A DNA stretch of 64,000 bases from Streptomyces sp. DT2A-34 (GCF_030499515.1 NZ_JASTWJ010000001.1:2708001-2772000), one strand, 5' to 3'; positions 45,166 to 54,337 are shown, counted from the stretch's first letter. Numbers and translations: made by a program. The notes: generated by a model not told the origin, from the letters alone.

Positions 45166-48100
45166 TCAGGCCGCTCTGTACGCCGCCGTCAGCCTCTCCA
45201 CCGCCGCCCCGTACCGGCCCGTCAACAGCAGATGGTCGGCCTCGGCGAAGGGCCTGGCCATCGCCTCGGTGATCCCCGTGCCGGCCGCCCTGTGCTGGAC
45301 GATCAGCCGGGCCTTGGTGACCAGCGCGCGGCCTGCCTCTTCGGCCCCGGCCCGCTCGGCGGCCGTGGCCGCGATGCCGAGTGCCCGCAGCGTCGCGGCG
45401 CCGCCGCCCGGCACCTTGGTCAGCGTGGTCAGGCCCCAGCCGTAGGGGAACCTCGGGTCGTACGAGGTGTCCCCGACGTTGATCGGCGGCTGCGCCTCGC
45501 TCTTCGGCCAGGTGACGGGCAGCTGCCCGGTGAAGGGCCGCTTGCCGTAGAGGACGTCGGCCACGCCGTCGCCCTCGGTGCCGGGCAGCCAGGAGGCGAC
45601 CAGCGCGTCGATCCCGGCGAGGCTCTCGTCGTCGATCAACTGCGGGCGCCCGGACACGATCAGCACCGCGCACTTCATCGCGCCGCACACCTTGTCGACG
45701 GCCGCCTGGTCGGCGGGGCTCAGCCGAAGGTCGTGGCCGTTGCCGACGTCACCGACGCCCTCGGCGTACGGGGTCTCGCCGACGACGACCACACCGACGT
45801 CATGGCCACCCGTCGGGGTCGAGGCGTCCTTGGAGTACGTCAGCCGCGCGGAGTTCTTCCGCATCGCCTCCAGGATCGTCGTACCGGGCGTGATGTCCCC
45901 GGACGAGCCCTGCCAGGTGATCGTCCAGCCGCCGCTCTGGTTGCCGATGTCGTCGGCGTTGGATCCGGCGACGTAGACCTTCTGCGACTTCTTCAGGGGC
46001 AGGAGCCCGTTCGTGTTCTTCAGCAGCACCTGCGACTGCGCGGCCGCCTGTCGTGCCACGGCCCGGTGCGCTGCGGAACCGATCCGCGCGGCCCCGCCGG
46101 TGTCGGCGTACGGCTTCTCGAAGAGCCCGAGGCGGAACTTCTGCGTGAGGACGCGGGATACGGCGTCGTCGATCCGCTTCTCGCCGATCCGGCCCGCCCG
46201 CACCTCGTCGATCAGGGTCGCGTGGAAGTCCTTGTACGCGTACGGCACCATGATCATGTCGAGGCCCGCGTTGACCGACGTACGGACGTCGGAGGCGTAG
46301 TCGCCGGGGATCTGGTCGATGGCCTGCCAGTCGCTGATCACGAAGCCGTCGAAGCCCATACGGTCCTTGAGGACGCCGTTGATCACGTCGGCGCGGGCGT
46401 GCATCTTCACCGGCCCCTTGCCGTCGCCGACGAGGTCGAGGGAGGAGTACGAGGGCATGACCGTGCCGACGCCGCGGTCGACGGCCGTTGCGTAGGGCGC
46501 GAGGTGGACCGCCTCCAGCTGTTGCCGGCTGATCTTGGTGACGCCCTGGTCGATGGTGTACGTGCCGGTGGTGGAGGAGCCGTACTCGGTGCCGCCGTCG
46601 GCGACGAAGTGCTTGGCGGTGGCGAGGACCTTGTCGCCGCGGTCCAGGTCGCGTCCGTCGGGGCTGCCCTGGAGGCCCTGGATGACGGTCTCCATGGCGT
46701 CGACCAGGGCCGGGTCCTCGCCGAAGGACTCGTACGCCCGTCCCCACCGGTCGTCCCGCGTCACGCACAGGCAGGGCGCGAAGTCCCAGGGGACGCCGGT
46801 GGCCCGCGTCTCGGCGGCCGTCACCGCGCCCGCCCGGTACGCCAGCCCCGGATCCCGGGAGGCGCCGATTCCGATGTTGTGCGGCATGATCGTCGCCCCG
46901 ACCAGGTTGTTGTGGCCGTGCACGGCGTCGACGCCGTAGATCAGCGGGATCTGGAAGCGGGTCGCCTGCGCCCGGAGCTGGAAGCCGTCGATCATCTTCG
47001 CCCAGGCCTCGGCGGTGTTGGGCGTCGGCGTGGAGCCGCCGCCGGACAGGAGCGAGCCTAGGGCGTACGTGGCGATGTCACCGGACGCGGTGAGCGCGCC
47101 GCGCTCGGCCTGGGTCATCTGGCCGGCCTTCTCCTGAAGGGAGAGGCGTGAGACGAGGTCGGCGACGCGCTTGCGCACCGGCAACTTACTGTCGAGATAC
47201 GGCAGTCCGTGCGCGTCGACGACGATCCGCGGGGTCTCGGCCGGGGGCTTGGCGCCGGTGACGGTCAGCTTCAAGGGGATCGTCTCGGCGGGCTCGGCGG
47301 ACCGGTCCTCGAGGGTGGGGACGCGGATCTCGCGGGTGGTGCCGGAGGCCGTGCCGGCCGGGAAGGTGACGGTTCCGGTGACCGGGGTGTAGTCCCTGCC
47401 GGGGTCGGCGGTGCCGCCGGTGGTCTCGTAGGTGACGGTGACGGGTTCGTCGAGGGGGGTGGAGCCGGTGGTGGCGACGGTGAGCTTCGCGGTTGCCGTG
47501 TCGCCCTCGTCGGTGGGGTGGACGGCGGAGTCCGTCAGGACCGAGGCCTTCAGGGACTGGTCGGCCTTGCCGTACAACTCCAAGCCGTCCATGGCGAATC
47601 GACCCCTGACGCCGACCGGGAGGGTGACGGCGTACCCCCAGGTCTGGGTGAGGCCGAGGATGTGGTCGATGCCGCCGACGGGCTGGTAGTCGGTGCGATA
47701 GGTGAAGTCGGTGAACGGCAGCTCGATCTGTTTCCAGCCGGTGAAGTCGTCGGTGAAGGAGGTCGTCCACAGCTCGGAGGCCTCGCCGTTGGCGCCGCCG
47801 TCCCTGAGCTCGAAGGCGATCTTCTTGCCGTTGTCCTGGCCGTCCCACCACAGGCGGATGCCCTTGTGGGCGGACCAGTCGCGGGCGGGTTCGGCGAAGG
47901 CGAAGCCGTGGGTGAAGCCGCCGTAGCCGCTGATGTCGTACGTGCCGGCGAGGACCTTCTCGCCCTCGGGCGCGTCGGCGCGGGCGGTCAGTCGCAGAGT
48001 CGGTGGGTCGTCGTTGTCGCCGCCCCAGGTGAAGACGCCCTCGGCGGGCGGGCTCGCGAAGGGCACCTCGCCCTCGAAGCGGTCGACGGGGATGGGGGTG

Positions 48101-48189
48101 GGGTCGTCGGCGCCGGATGCGGGGGCGGCGGTGAGCGGGAGCAGGGTGGTGAGGAGTGCGGCGGAGGCGAGCAGGGCGGTTCGTCGCAT
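45166..48189 (-). CDS. Secreted multidomain family 3 glycoside hydrolase
   Basis: 1007 residues from ATG 48189 (GAGGGACG upstream). Signal peptide to about residue 30 (ASG-ADD). Order: galactose-binding-like beta-sandwich (about 35-190), Calx-beta-like domain (about 200-325; VTYETTGGTADPGRDYTPVT), GH3 N-domain (about 345-660) with nucleophile Asp620 in FVISDWQAI and KHFVADGGTEYG, GH3 C-domain (about 690-890), and a helical C-terminal segment. It is probably an exo-beta-glucosidase or related enzyme acting on beta-glucans outside the cell. No transporter or regulator is adjacent. Confidence 0.92.
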   Translation of the reverse strand: MRRTALLASAALLTTLLPLTAAPASGADDPTPIPVDRFEGEVPFASPPAEGVFTWGGDNDDPPTLRLTARADAPEGEKVLAGTYDISGYGGFTHGFAFAEPARDWSAHKGIRLWWDGQDNGKKIAFELRDGGANGEASELWTTSFTDDFTGWKQIELPFTDFTYRTDYQPVGGIDHILGLTQTWGYAVTLPVGVRGRFAMDGLELYGKADQSLKASVLTDSAVHPTDEGDTATAKLTVATTGSTPLDEPVTVTYETTGGTADPGRDYTPVTGTVTFPAGTASGTTREIRVPTLEDRSAEPAETIPLKLTVTGAKPPAETPRIVVDAHGLPYLDSKLPVRKRVADLVSRLSLQEKAGQMTQAERGALTASGDIATYALGSLLSGGGSTPTPNTAEAWAKMIDGFQLRAQATRFQIPLIYGVDAVHGHNNLVGATIMPHNIGIGASRDPGLAYRAGAVTAAETRATGVPWDFAPCLCVTRDDRWGRAYESFGEDPALVDAMETVIQGLQGSPDGRDLDRGDKVLATAKHFVADGGTEYGSSTTGTYTIDQGVTKISRQQLEAVHLAPYATAVDRGVGTVMPSYSSLDLVGDGKGPVKMHARADVINGVLKDRMGFDGFVISDWQAIDQIPGDYASDVRTSVNAGLDMIMVPYAYKDFHATLIDEVRAGRIGEKRIDDAVSRVLTQKFRLGLFEKPYADTGGAARIGSAAHRAVARQAAAQSQVLLKNTNGLLPLKKSQKVYVAGSNADDIGNQSGGWTITWQGSSGDITPGTTILEAMRKNSARLTYSKDASTPTGGHDVGVVVVGETPYAEGVGDVGNGHDLRLSPADQAAVDKVCGAMKCAVLIVSGRPQLIDDESLAGIDALVASWLPGTEGDGVADVLYGKRPFTGQLPVTWPKSEAQPPINVGDTSYDPRFPYGWGLTTLTKVPGGGAATLRALGIAATAAERAGAEEAGRALVTKARLIVQHRAAGTGITEAMARPFAEADHLLLTGRYGAAVERLTAAYRAA

Positions 48190-48621
48190 GGAACGTCCCT
48201 CGACTCTCGGAGTCAACACATGACTTGGCTCACGCCGTGAGTCAACTGGTGGTGCGGGTTGGCGTCAAGACTTCACGTCAGGACCGGGACACGGTCAACT
48301 CCTGGCCAAAACTGGGGGGTTGTTGCTTCAGCAAGTGAACGCGCGACGCGAAACCTTGGTGTGTCCGGGAAAGCCGTCTTCGACGGTCCCTGCGGGTGAG
48401 GTGGGGGTGCGGCTTGGATGCCTGCGGCGGCCTGTGCGGGGGCGCGCGTAGCGCCTGCGTGTGTGTGGGGGGTAGGGGCCCGCGCCGGCACGGGCCGCCA
48501 TGCCGACGTAGCTGCGGGCAGTCGTGCCGCCGGGGCGGCAGGGGTGGGCGCAGCGGCACCCCGTAGCGCCGGGCCGCGCGACCCACCCCCGGCCCACGCC
48601 GACGGCGGGCAACCGGTACGT
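48190..48621. other. Intergenic region between GH3 gene and cimA
   Basis: 432 bp. The part next to the GH3 gene (48190-48340) is AT-richer and should contain its promoter. The remainder is extremely GC-rich with several hairpins and includes a dispersed-repeat-like element (separate entry). No gene is supported. Confidence 0.6.
48511..48575. repeat. Dispersed Streptomyces intergenic repeat (hairpin-forming)
   Basis: A block beginning GCTGCGGGCAGTCGTGCCGC and running through GGCAGGGGTGGGCGCAGCGG to CACCCCGTAGC. I recognise near-identical sequence from intergenic regions of many Streptomyces genomes. It forms GCCGC/GCGGC and GGGGTG/CACCCC stems downstream of cimA and may act as its terminator. 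Confidence 0.5.
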
Positions 48622-50226
48622 CTACTCGGCCGGCGTCACCCCGGCCCGCAGCAGCCCGTACGTGTACGCGTCCTCCAGGGCCTGCCAGGACGCCGCGATG
48701 ACGTTCTCGGCGACGCCGACCGTGGACCACTCCCCCGCCCCGTCGGACGTGGAGATCAGGACGCGGGTCGTGGACTGGGTGCCGTGCACGCCCTCCAGGA
48801 TGCGGACCTTGTAGTCGACGAGGTCCAGCTTGGCGAGCTGCGGGTAGATCTTCTCCAGGGCGACTCGGAGCGCGCGGTCGAGGGCGTTGACCGGGCCGTT
48901 GCCCTCCGCCGTGGCGACGATGCGCTCACCCTTGGCGAAGAGCTTGACCGTGGCCTCGTTGGCGTGGGTGCCGTCGGGGCGGTCCTCGACGATCGCGCGC
49001 CAGGACTCGACGCCGAAGTACTTCAGGGGCTTGCCCTCGACCTCGGCACGGAGGAGAAGCTCGAAGCTCGCGTCCGCCGCCTCGTACGTGTAGCCCTTGA
49101 GCTCGCGCTCCTTGACCCGCTCGACCACCCGGCCGACCAGCTCGCGGTCGCCGCCGAGGTCGATGCCGAGCTCCTTGCCCTTGAGCTCGACCGAGGCGCG
49201 GCCCGCCATGTCGGAGACCAGCATCCGCATGGTGTTGCCGACCTGCTCGGGGTCGATGTGCTGGTACAGGTCCGGGTCGACCTTGATCGCGGAGGCGTGC
49301 AGGCCGGCCTTGTGCGCGAAGGCGGAGACGCCGACGTACGGCTGGTGCGTGGAGGGGGTGAGGTTGACGACCTCGGCGATGGCGTGCGAGATACGGGTCA
49401 TCTCGCGCAGGTGGCCGTCGGGGAGGACCTTCTTGCCGTACTTCAGCTCCAGGGCCGCGACGACCGGGAACAGGTTGGCGTTGCCGACCCGTTCGCCGTA
49501 GCCGTTGGCCGTGCACTGGACGTGGGTCGCGCCCGCGTCGACCGCGGCGAGGGTGTTGGCGACCGCGCAGCCGGTGTCGTCCTGGGCGTGGATGCCGAGG
49601 CGGGCGCCCGTGTCGGCCAGGACGGTCGACACGACTGCCTGGACCTGGGCGGGGAGCATGCCGCCGTTGGTGTCGCAGAGGATGACGACGTCGGCGCCGG
49701 CCTCCGAGGCCGTACGGACGACGGATTTCGCGTATTCGGGGTTGGCGCGGTAGCCGTCGAAGAAGTGCTCGCAGTCGACGAAGACGCGGCGGCCCTGCTC
49801 ACGCAGGTAGGACACGGTGTCGCGGACCATCTCCAGGTTCTCGTCGAACGTGGTGCGCAGGGCGAGCTCGACGTGCCGGTCGTGGGACTTCGCGACCAGG
49901 GTGATCACCGGGGCGCCGGACTCCAGCAGCGCCTTGACCTGCGGGTCCTCGCTCGCCTTGGCGCCCGCGCGGCGGGTCGCGCCGAAGGCGACCAGCTGGG
50001 CGTGCTGGAAGTCGATCTCCTGCTGGGCGCGCGCGAAGAACTCGGTGTCCCGGGGGTTGGCTCCGGGCCAGCCGCCCTCGATGAAGCCCACGCCGAAGTC
50101 GTCCAGGTGCCGTGCGATGGCCAGCTTGTCGGCGACGGTGAGGTTGATGCCCTCCCGCTGGGCGCCGTCGCGCAGGGTGGTGTCGAAGACGTGGAACGAG
50201 TCGTCGAGTTCGCTGGTTACCGTCAT
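48622..50226 (-). CDS. cimA: Citramalate synthase-type enzyme
   Basis: 534 residues from ATG 50226. A DRE-TIM metallolyase: FDTTLRDGAQREGINLT, FIEGGWPGANPRD, VFVDCEHFFDGYRANPEY, ILCDTNGGMLPAQV, CTANGYGERVGNANLF, and a C-terminal LeuA dimer/regulatory domain (about 400-534). It condenses pyruvate with acetyl-CoA, giving a threonine-independent route to isoleucine. The usual HxH metal pair reads H213-A-Q215, so one His is replaced by Gln. The 190-nt leader encodes a short Ile-containing peptide and a terminator, indicating attenuation. Confidence 0.9.
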   Translation of the reverse strand: MTVTSELDDSFHVFDTTLRDGAQREGINLTVADKLAIARHLDDFGVGFIEGGWPGANPRDTEFFARAQQEIDFQHAQLVAFGATRRAGAKASEDPQVKALLESGAPVITLVAKSHDRHVELALRTTFDENLEMVRDTVSYLREQGRRVFVDCEHFFDGYRANPEYAKSVVRTASEAGADVVILCDTNGGMLPAQVQAVVSTVLADTGARLGIHAQDDTGCAVANTLAAVDAGATHVQCTANGYGERVGNANLFPVVAALELKYGKKVLPDGHLREMTRISHAIAEVVNLTPSTHQPYVGVSAFAHKAGLHASAIKVDPDLYQHIDPEQVGNTMRMLVSDMAGRASVELKGKELGIDLGGDRELVGRVVERVKERELKGYTYEAADASFELLLRAEVEGKPLKYFGVESWRAIVEDRPDGTHANEATVKLFAKGERIVATAEGNGPVNALDRALRVALEKIYPQLAKLDLVDYKVRILEGVHGTQSTTRVLISTSDGAGEWSTVGVAENVIAASWQALEDAYTYGLLRAGVTPAE

Positions 50227-50336
50227 GGTCGTAAGGCTCCTGTGTTGGATCTCGGTCTACCGGAATGACCGGTTCCACCGCCCCCACCTATGGTCCCTCA
50301 CGCTCTCCGCCCGGCTGCGGATGGGCCGGGAAACAG

Positions 50337-50362
50337 AAAAACCCCTCGCGGGTGCGAGAGGT
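50337..50362 (-). terminator. Attenuator terminator in the cimA leader
   Basis: On the minus strand, a 9-bp stem ACCTCTCGC / GCGAGGGGT (one G-U pair) with ACCC loop is followed by TTTTT, an unusually canonical terminator for Streptomyces. It lies 110 nt before the cimA start codon and after the leader peptide, not after a gene. Confidence 0.75.
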
Positions 50363-50416
50363 CTGCGCGCGGGTCGAGGACGACGGTGTCCACCCGTACC
50401 TGGTCGTACGTGGTGG

Positions 50417-50452
50417 TCACTGCGGACCGGCGCGCCTGCTGCCAATAATCAT
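50417..50452 (-). CDS. cimA leader peptide (MIIGSRRAGPQ)
   Basis: An 11-codon ORF, ATG 50452 to TGA 50417-50419. Codons 2 and 3 are both ATT, a rare Ile codon in this genome. A hairpin (CCACC-A-CGTAC paired to GTACG-GGTGG) begins right after the stop and precedes the terminator. Tandem Ile codons fit sensing of Ile-tRNA charge for an isoleucine-pathway gene. Expression is not proven. Confidence 0.65.
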   Translation of the reverse strand: MIIGSRRAGPQ

Positions 50453-50533
50453 GGCGAACGAGAGCACGGAGGCAGTCTGGCACAAGACGCCCCCGCGCTC
50501 ACCGTCCGTCTCAGGATGCGAGCACTGGGTTGA

Positions 50534-51799
50534 TCAACGCAGGCGGCGCAGGAAGCCGTCGGTCACGCCGTTCGTGTCGCCGGGGACCAGTTGGGCGGAG
50601 CCGGAACCGAGGCCGAGGAGCTTGTCGCCGCCGCCGAACGAGGTGACGTAGACGTTGTCGTCGGTGACGGGGCCGCCGGTGGCCGACTCGCTGGCGAGGC
50701 TGGACGTGCCGGTGCGCAGATCCCGTACGTAGATGTTGTCCTGGCCCTGCGCGGCCCGGAATCCGTAGGCGACGTAGCGGCCGTTGCGGCTGATCTCGGG
50801 ACCGGCGATGACCGCGGGGTCGCCCGTGCCGTCGTGGACGATGCCGCGGGTGGTGTCGGTCCGCAGGTCGCGCACATAGGTGCTGGTGTTGGACGCGGTG
50901 CCGTCCGGGAGCAGGTCCTCGCCCCGGTAGGTGAAGGCGACGTAGCGGCCGTCCGCCGAGATCGAGGGGTCCAGGCCGTAGCGCTGGGCGGGTGTGCCCC
51001 GCGGGGTGGCGTCGACCTGTTCCTCGGTGCCGGTGCGGCGGTCGTGCGCCGGCATCGCGCCGCCCCCGCCGCGCGGGCCGAACTGCTCGTAGACCACGTA
51101 CCGGCCGTCCGCGCTCATGTCCAGGTGGTAGGAGCCCCGGTCCGGGTGGTCACGGTTGGTGATCCGCTCGACGATGCCGGTGCGGCGGTCGGTGACGTAC
51201 ACGGCCGGGTAGATGACCGTCTGGCCGCTCTCCATCTGCTTCGGCCGGGCGTTGAACGCGACGTACCGGCCGTCGTCGGAGATCGCGGCGGCGCCGTGCG
51301 CGTAGGCGGAGGCGCCGGTGGGTGTCGTGCTGACCCGCTCGGTGCGGTGGGTGACCCGGTCGTGGACGTAGACGTCCTTGGCCCAGTACTCCTTCGGCTC
51401 CGGCCAGTCGGTGAGGTTGTCGGCGGTCGAGACGAGCACGACATACCGGCCGTTGGCGCTGATGGCCACGGGCTCGGTGCCGCCGTCGACCTGGGTGCCG
51501 TCGGACGTGACGCTGATCCGCTCCACCCGGCCCGTGCGCAGATCGCGTACGAAGCCGTCCTCCACGCCGTTCGTGTCGCCGGGCACGAGGTTCGGCGCGT
51601 AGGAGGAGAACGCGGCGTAGCGGCCGTTCGCGCTCAGGTAGGGGCCCGCGGAGTAGTCGGTGCCCTGTTCTCCCGTACCGGACACGGTGATTCGCTCGGT
51701 GGACGGGACTCGGGGCGCGGCGCTCGCCGACGTTCCCGTGAGGGCCACCGTGGCGGCGACGAGGGCGGTGGCGAGCGCGGTGCGTGTGCTGACGTACAA
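50534..51799 (-). CDS. Secreted PD40 (TolB-like) beta-propeller protein
   Basis: 421 residues from TTG 51799 (GGGGGAA 6 nt upstream). Signal peptide (TRTALATALVAATVALTG, cleavage near SASA-AP). Six to seven repeats of the S-x-(N/D)GRYV(A/V)F type, each followed by a (V/Y)VRDLRTG strand, make a WD40-like propeller. The last repeat ends LVPGDTNGVTDGFLRRLR. It is an extracellular binding protein or enzyme of unknown ligand. A truncated paralogue lies directly upstream. Confidence 0.8.
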   Translation of the reverse strand: MYVSTRTALATALVAATVALTGTSASAAPRVPSTERITVSGTGEQGTDYSAGPYLSANGRYAAFSSYAPNLVPGDTNGVEDGFVRDLRTGRVERISVTSDGTQVDGGTEPVAISANGRYVVLVSTADNLTDWPEPKEYWAKDVYVHDRVTHRTERVSTTPTGASAYAHGAAAISDDGRYVAFNARPKQMESGQTVIYPAVYVTDRRTGIVERITNRDHPDRGSYHLDMSADGRYVVYEQFGPRGGGGAMPAHDRRTGTEEQVDATPRGTPAQRYGLDPSISADGRYVAFTYRGEDLLPDGTASNTSTYVRDLRTDTTRGIVHDGTGDPAVIAGPEISRNGRYVAYGFRAAQGQDNIYVRDLRTGTSSLASESATGGPVTDDNVYVTSFGGGDKLLGLGSGSAQLVPGDTNGVTDGFLRRLR

Positions 51800-51833
51800 G
51801 ATCTGTTCCCCCTGGTGTGGTGCTGGTGGTCGG

Positions 51834-52031
51834 TCAGTGGATGTGGTCGATGAACACGTCCGACGCCCCGTTGCTGTCGGACGGCAGGACATGGCGTCCG
51901 CCGGCGTCGGCGGCGGCCGTCGGCAGGGCGGTCAGGGCAGGGCGGTCAGGCAGGGCGGCGGTCAGGGCCGCGCCCGAGGAGACCCCGCGCGGGGCGAACG
52001 GCACTCTGCGGACACGCGCGCCTGTGGACAT
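51834..52031 (-). pseudogene. Remnant of a second PD40 protein gene
   Basis: 65 codons from ATG 52031. Its last residues (SDSNGASDVFIDHIH) match the C-terminal repeat of the neighbouring PD40 protein (GDTNGVTDGFLRRLR), but the middle repeats are absent. Both genes have a GGGGGAAC stretch before the start. I read it as a tandem duplicate that lost its centre. The remaining bases to 52146 hold nothing recognisable. Confidence 0.5.
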
Positions 52032-52146
52032 GGTTCCCCCCGAAACCTTGTCGTTCCCTCGCCCCCGCGCCGAGGGCCCACAGGGATGCAAGCGCATCAC
52101 GCGGCACGGGTCAATGCGCTCGTTTACGTACAACCCGGACGGCCGG

Positions 52147-52764
52147 TCATGCGTCCGCGAGCCCCGACCGCCCCAGTGACTCGTCGAGGAACTCCCGTAC
52201 GTGCGACAGGACCTGGCCACGATCGGTCCCCCGCAGCCCGATCGCCACATGGATGGAGAACCCGTCGAGCAGCGCCCGCAGCCGGGCGGCGAAGCGGTCC
52301 GGGTCGACCGCCCGGAACTCACCCCGCGACACGCCCTCCGCCAGCAGCGCGACCAGATCGCGGTGCCAGGCGCCCTCGATCGCGGCCTGGCGGTCGCGGG
52401 CGTCGTCGTCGGCGTTCTGCGAGCGGTTCCAGACCTCCAGCCACAGCGTCCAGTGCGGATCGCGGTGAGCGTCGGGGACATACAGGTCGACGTACGCGTC
52501 GAGCCGCTCCCGGGCCGTCGCGGACGCCCGTGTCAGCAGCCGGCCCCGCTCGGCGCCCAGCCGGCCCTCGCTCCACTCCAGGGTCTGGAGCAGCAGTTCG
52601 TCCTTGGAGTGGAAGTAGTAGAGGAGATGGCCGCTGCTCATCCCGACCTCACGGCCGAGCGCCGCCATGGTGAGCTTCTCCAGACCGCGCTCGGCGATCA
52701 TCTCCATGGCGGCGACGAGGACGTCCTCGCGGGGCGGGGCGGGGGTACGGCGGCGGGTGGTCAC
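52147..52764 (-). CDS. TetR-family regulator of the agmatine/urease block
   Basis: 205 residues from GTG 52764, overlapping the preceding gene stop by 4 bp (GTGA). N-terminal TetR HTH (about 12-58; MAALGREVGMSSGHLLYYFH) and a TetR_C ligand domain with ERLDAYVDLYVPDAHRDPHW and WLEVWNRSQNADDDARDRQA. It is cotranscribed with the deiminase/urease genes, so a local regulator is likely; the palindrome at 56724-56740 is its best candidate site. Confidence 0.88.
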   Translation of the reverse strand: MTTRRRTPAPPREDVLVAAMEMIAERGLEKLTMAALGREVGMSSGHLLYYFHSKDELLLQTLEWSEGRLGAERGRLLTRASATARERLDAYVDLYVPDAHRDPHWTLWLEVWNRSQNADDDARDRQAAIEGAWHRDLVALLAEGVSRGEFRAVDPDRFAARLRALLDGFSIHVAIGLRGTDRGQVLSHVREFLDESLGRSGLADA

Positions 52765-53255
52765 GCGGCGGCCTCCACACGGACGGCGTCCGGGACGAAC
52801 CGGGTCTCGCGGGGGATGCAGCAGTCGGCGGCCACGATGGCGACCTCGGCCCCGCAGGCGCACACGTGGTTGACCCCTCGGGTGCCGCTCGGGCCGCAGC
52901 ATCCGACGAGGCGGGCGCCGTCGGTGTGGGGTGCGAGGCCGACGGCATCGAGCGGGTGCACGACGTAGGTGCCGCGTGGCCCCGCGGAGAGCAGCAGTCC
53001 CCGCGCGTCGGACATCCACACGCCGCCCGGGGAGACCCCGGCGTACTCGCCCGCGGGCCCGTCGTACGGTACGTACGGCGCCCCGAAGGGGTGCGGATCG
53101 ACGGCGTACGTACCGCGCGGGACGCTCGGCGGGCCGGGCCGCGGGTCGTCCAGGTCCGGCAGCCCGTCCCCGCCGGGATACGGGGGCATCTCGTCGAGCC
53201 GCCGGACCGGCTCGGTCAGCCGGGTTCCGCAGGTGGCGCAGAGCAGTACGTTCAC
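52761..53255 (-). CDS. Conserved Cys-rich hypothetical protein
   Basis: 164 residues. CATC (6-9) at the N-terminus and a C-terminal cluster (VGCCGPSG, HVCACG, ADCCIPRETRF) could form a zinc or Fe-S site. The middle is Pro/Gly/Tyr-rich. No known domain is recognised. It sits between agmatine deiminase (9 bp) and tetR (4-bp overlap), so is part of the operon; I recall the same order in other Streptomyces. Confidence 0.7.
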   Translation of the reverse strand: MNVLLCATCGTRLTEPVRRLDEMPPYPGGDGLPDLDDPRPGPPSVPRGTYAVDPHPFGAPYVPYDGPAGEYAGVSPGGVWMSDARGLLLSAGPRGTYVVHPLDAVGLAPHTDGARLVGCCGPSGTRGVNHVCACGAEVAIVAADCCIPRETRFVPDAVRVEAAA

Positions 53256-53264
53256 CCGTACGTT

Positions 53265-54317
53265 CTACCGGACCACGGCCTTCGGCTGCTGCTGGGTGAC
53301 GCAGTGGATACCGCCCCCGCCCGCGAAGATCGTCCGGGCGTCGACGAGCGTCACCGTCCGCTCCGGGAACAGCCGGCGGAAGATTCCGGCCGCGAGTTCG
53401 TCGCGCGGGTCGTCGAAGCCGCACAGGACCACGCCGCCGTTGCAGAGGTAGTGGTTGATGTAGGAGTAGTCGGCCCAGTGGCCGTCGGCCTCCAGGACGG
53501 TGGGCGCCGGGACCTCGACGACCTCCAGGCTGCGGCCCCGCGCGTCCGTCTGCGTCTTCAGCAGCCCGACGACCTCCTTCGTCACCTCGTGGTCGGGATG
53601 CGCCGGGTCCGGCTGCACATGGGCGACGACCACACCGGGGCGGGCGAAGGCGGCCACGATGTCGACATGGCCGAGGGTGCCGAAGCCGTACGGCGGGTAG
53701 TCGCCGGTCAGGCCGCGCGGCAGCCAGATCGCCTTGCGGGTGCCGAGCATCGCGTGGATCTCGGCTTCGACCTGCTCCCGGGTCCAGTCGGGGTTCCGCT
53801 CCGGGCCGAGCTGGACCGTTTCCGTGAGCAGGACGGTGCCCTCGCCGTCCACATGGATCGCACCGCCTTCGTTCACGAGCTTCGAGGCGTACGTCCTTGT
53901 CGACCCGGCGAGGTCGGAGACATACGCGGCGATCTTCGCGTCGTGTTCCCAGCGGGCCCAGTCCTGCGCGCCCCAGCCGTTGAACGTCCAGTCCACGGCG
54001 GCGAGTTCCCCCTTTCCGTTGGTCAGGAAGGTCGGCCCGATGTCGCGCATCCACGCGTCGTCCAGCTCCCGCTCGACGGTGTCGATGTCCGGGCCCAGGA
54101 GAGCGGCGGCCTCCCTCGCCTGCCCCGGCCCGCACACCACCGTCACCGGCTCGAAGCGGCGGACCGCACGGGCGACCGAGGCCCAGGCGAGGTGTGCGTC
54201 GGCGAGGCCCTCGGGAGCGTCGAAGGTCGGGTTCGGGCCCGGCCACGCCATCCAGGTGCGCTCGTGCGAAGTCCACTCTGCGGGCATGCGGAAGCCGTCG
54301 GCGGCGGGGGTGGTCAT
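53265..54317 (-). CDS. Agmatine deiminase
   Basis: 350 residues from ATG 54317. It hydrolyses agmatine to N-carbamoylputrescine and NH3. Penteine/PAD fold: MPAEWTSHERTWMAWPGPNP, ELDDAWMRDIGPTFLTN, KLVNEGGAIHVDGEGTVLLT, FGTLGHVDIVAAFARPGVVV (catalytic Asp/His) and AGGGGIHCVTQQQP (nucleophile Cys). No N-carbamoylputrescine amidohydrolase (AguB) is adjacent; instead a urease follows upstream. Confidence 0.94.
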   Translation of the reverse strand: MTTPAADGFRMPAEWTSHERTWMAWPGPNPTFDAPEGLADAHLAWASVARAVRRFEPVTVVCGPGQAREAAALLGPDIDTVERELDDAWMRDIGPTFLTNGKGELAAVDWTFNGWGAQDWARWEHDAKIAAYVSDLAGSTRTYASKLVNEGGAIHVDGEGTVLLTETVQLGPERNPDWTREQVEAEIHAMLGTRKAIWLPRGLTGDYPPYGFGTLGHVDIVAAFARPGVVVAHVQPDPAHPDHEVTKEVVGLLKTQTDARGRSLEVVEVPAPTVLEADGHWADYSYINHYLCNGGVVLCGFDDPRDELAAGIFRRLFPERTVTLVDARTIFAGGGGIHCVTQQQPKAVVR

Positions 54318-54337
54318 AGCGGGTCCTTGTCTGAACG

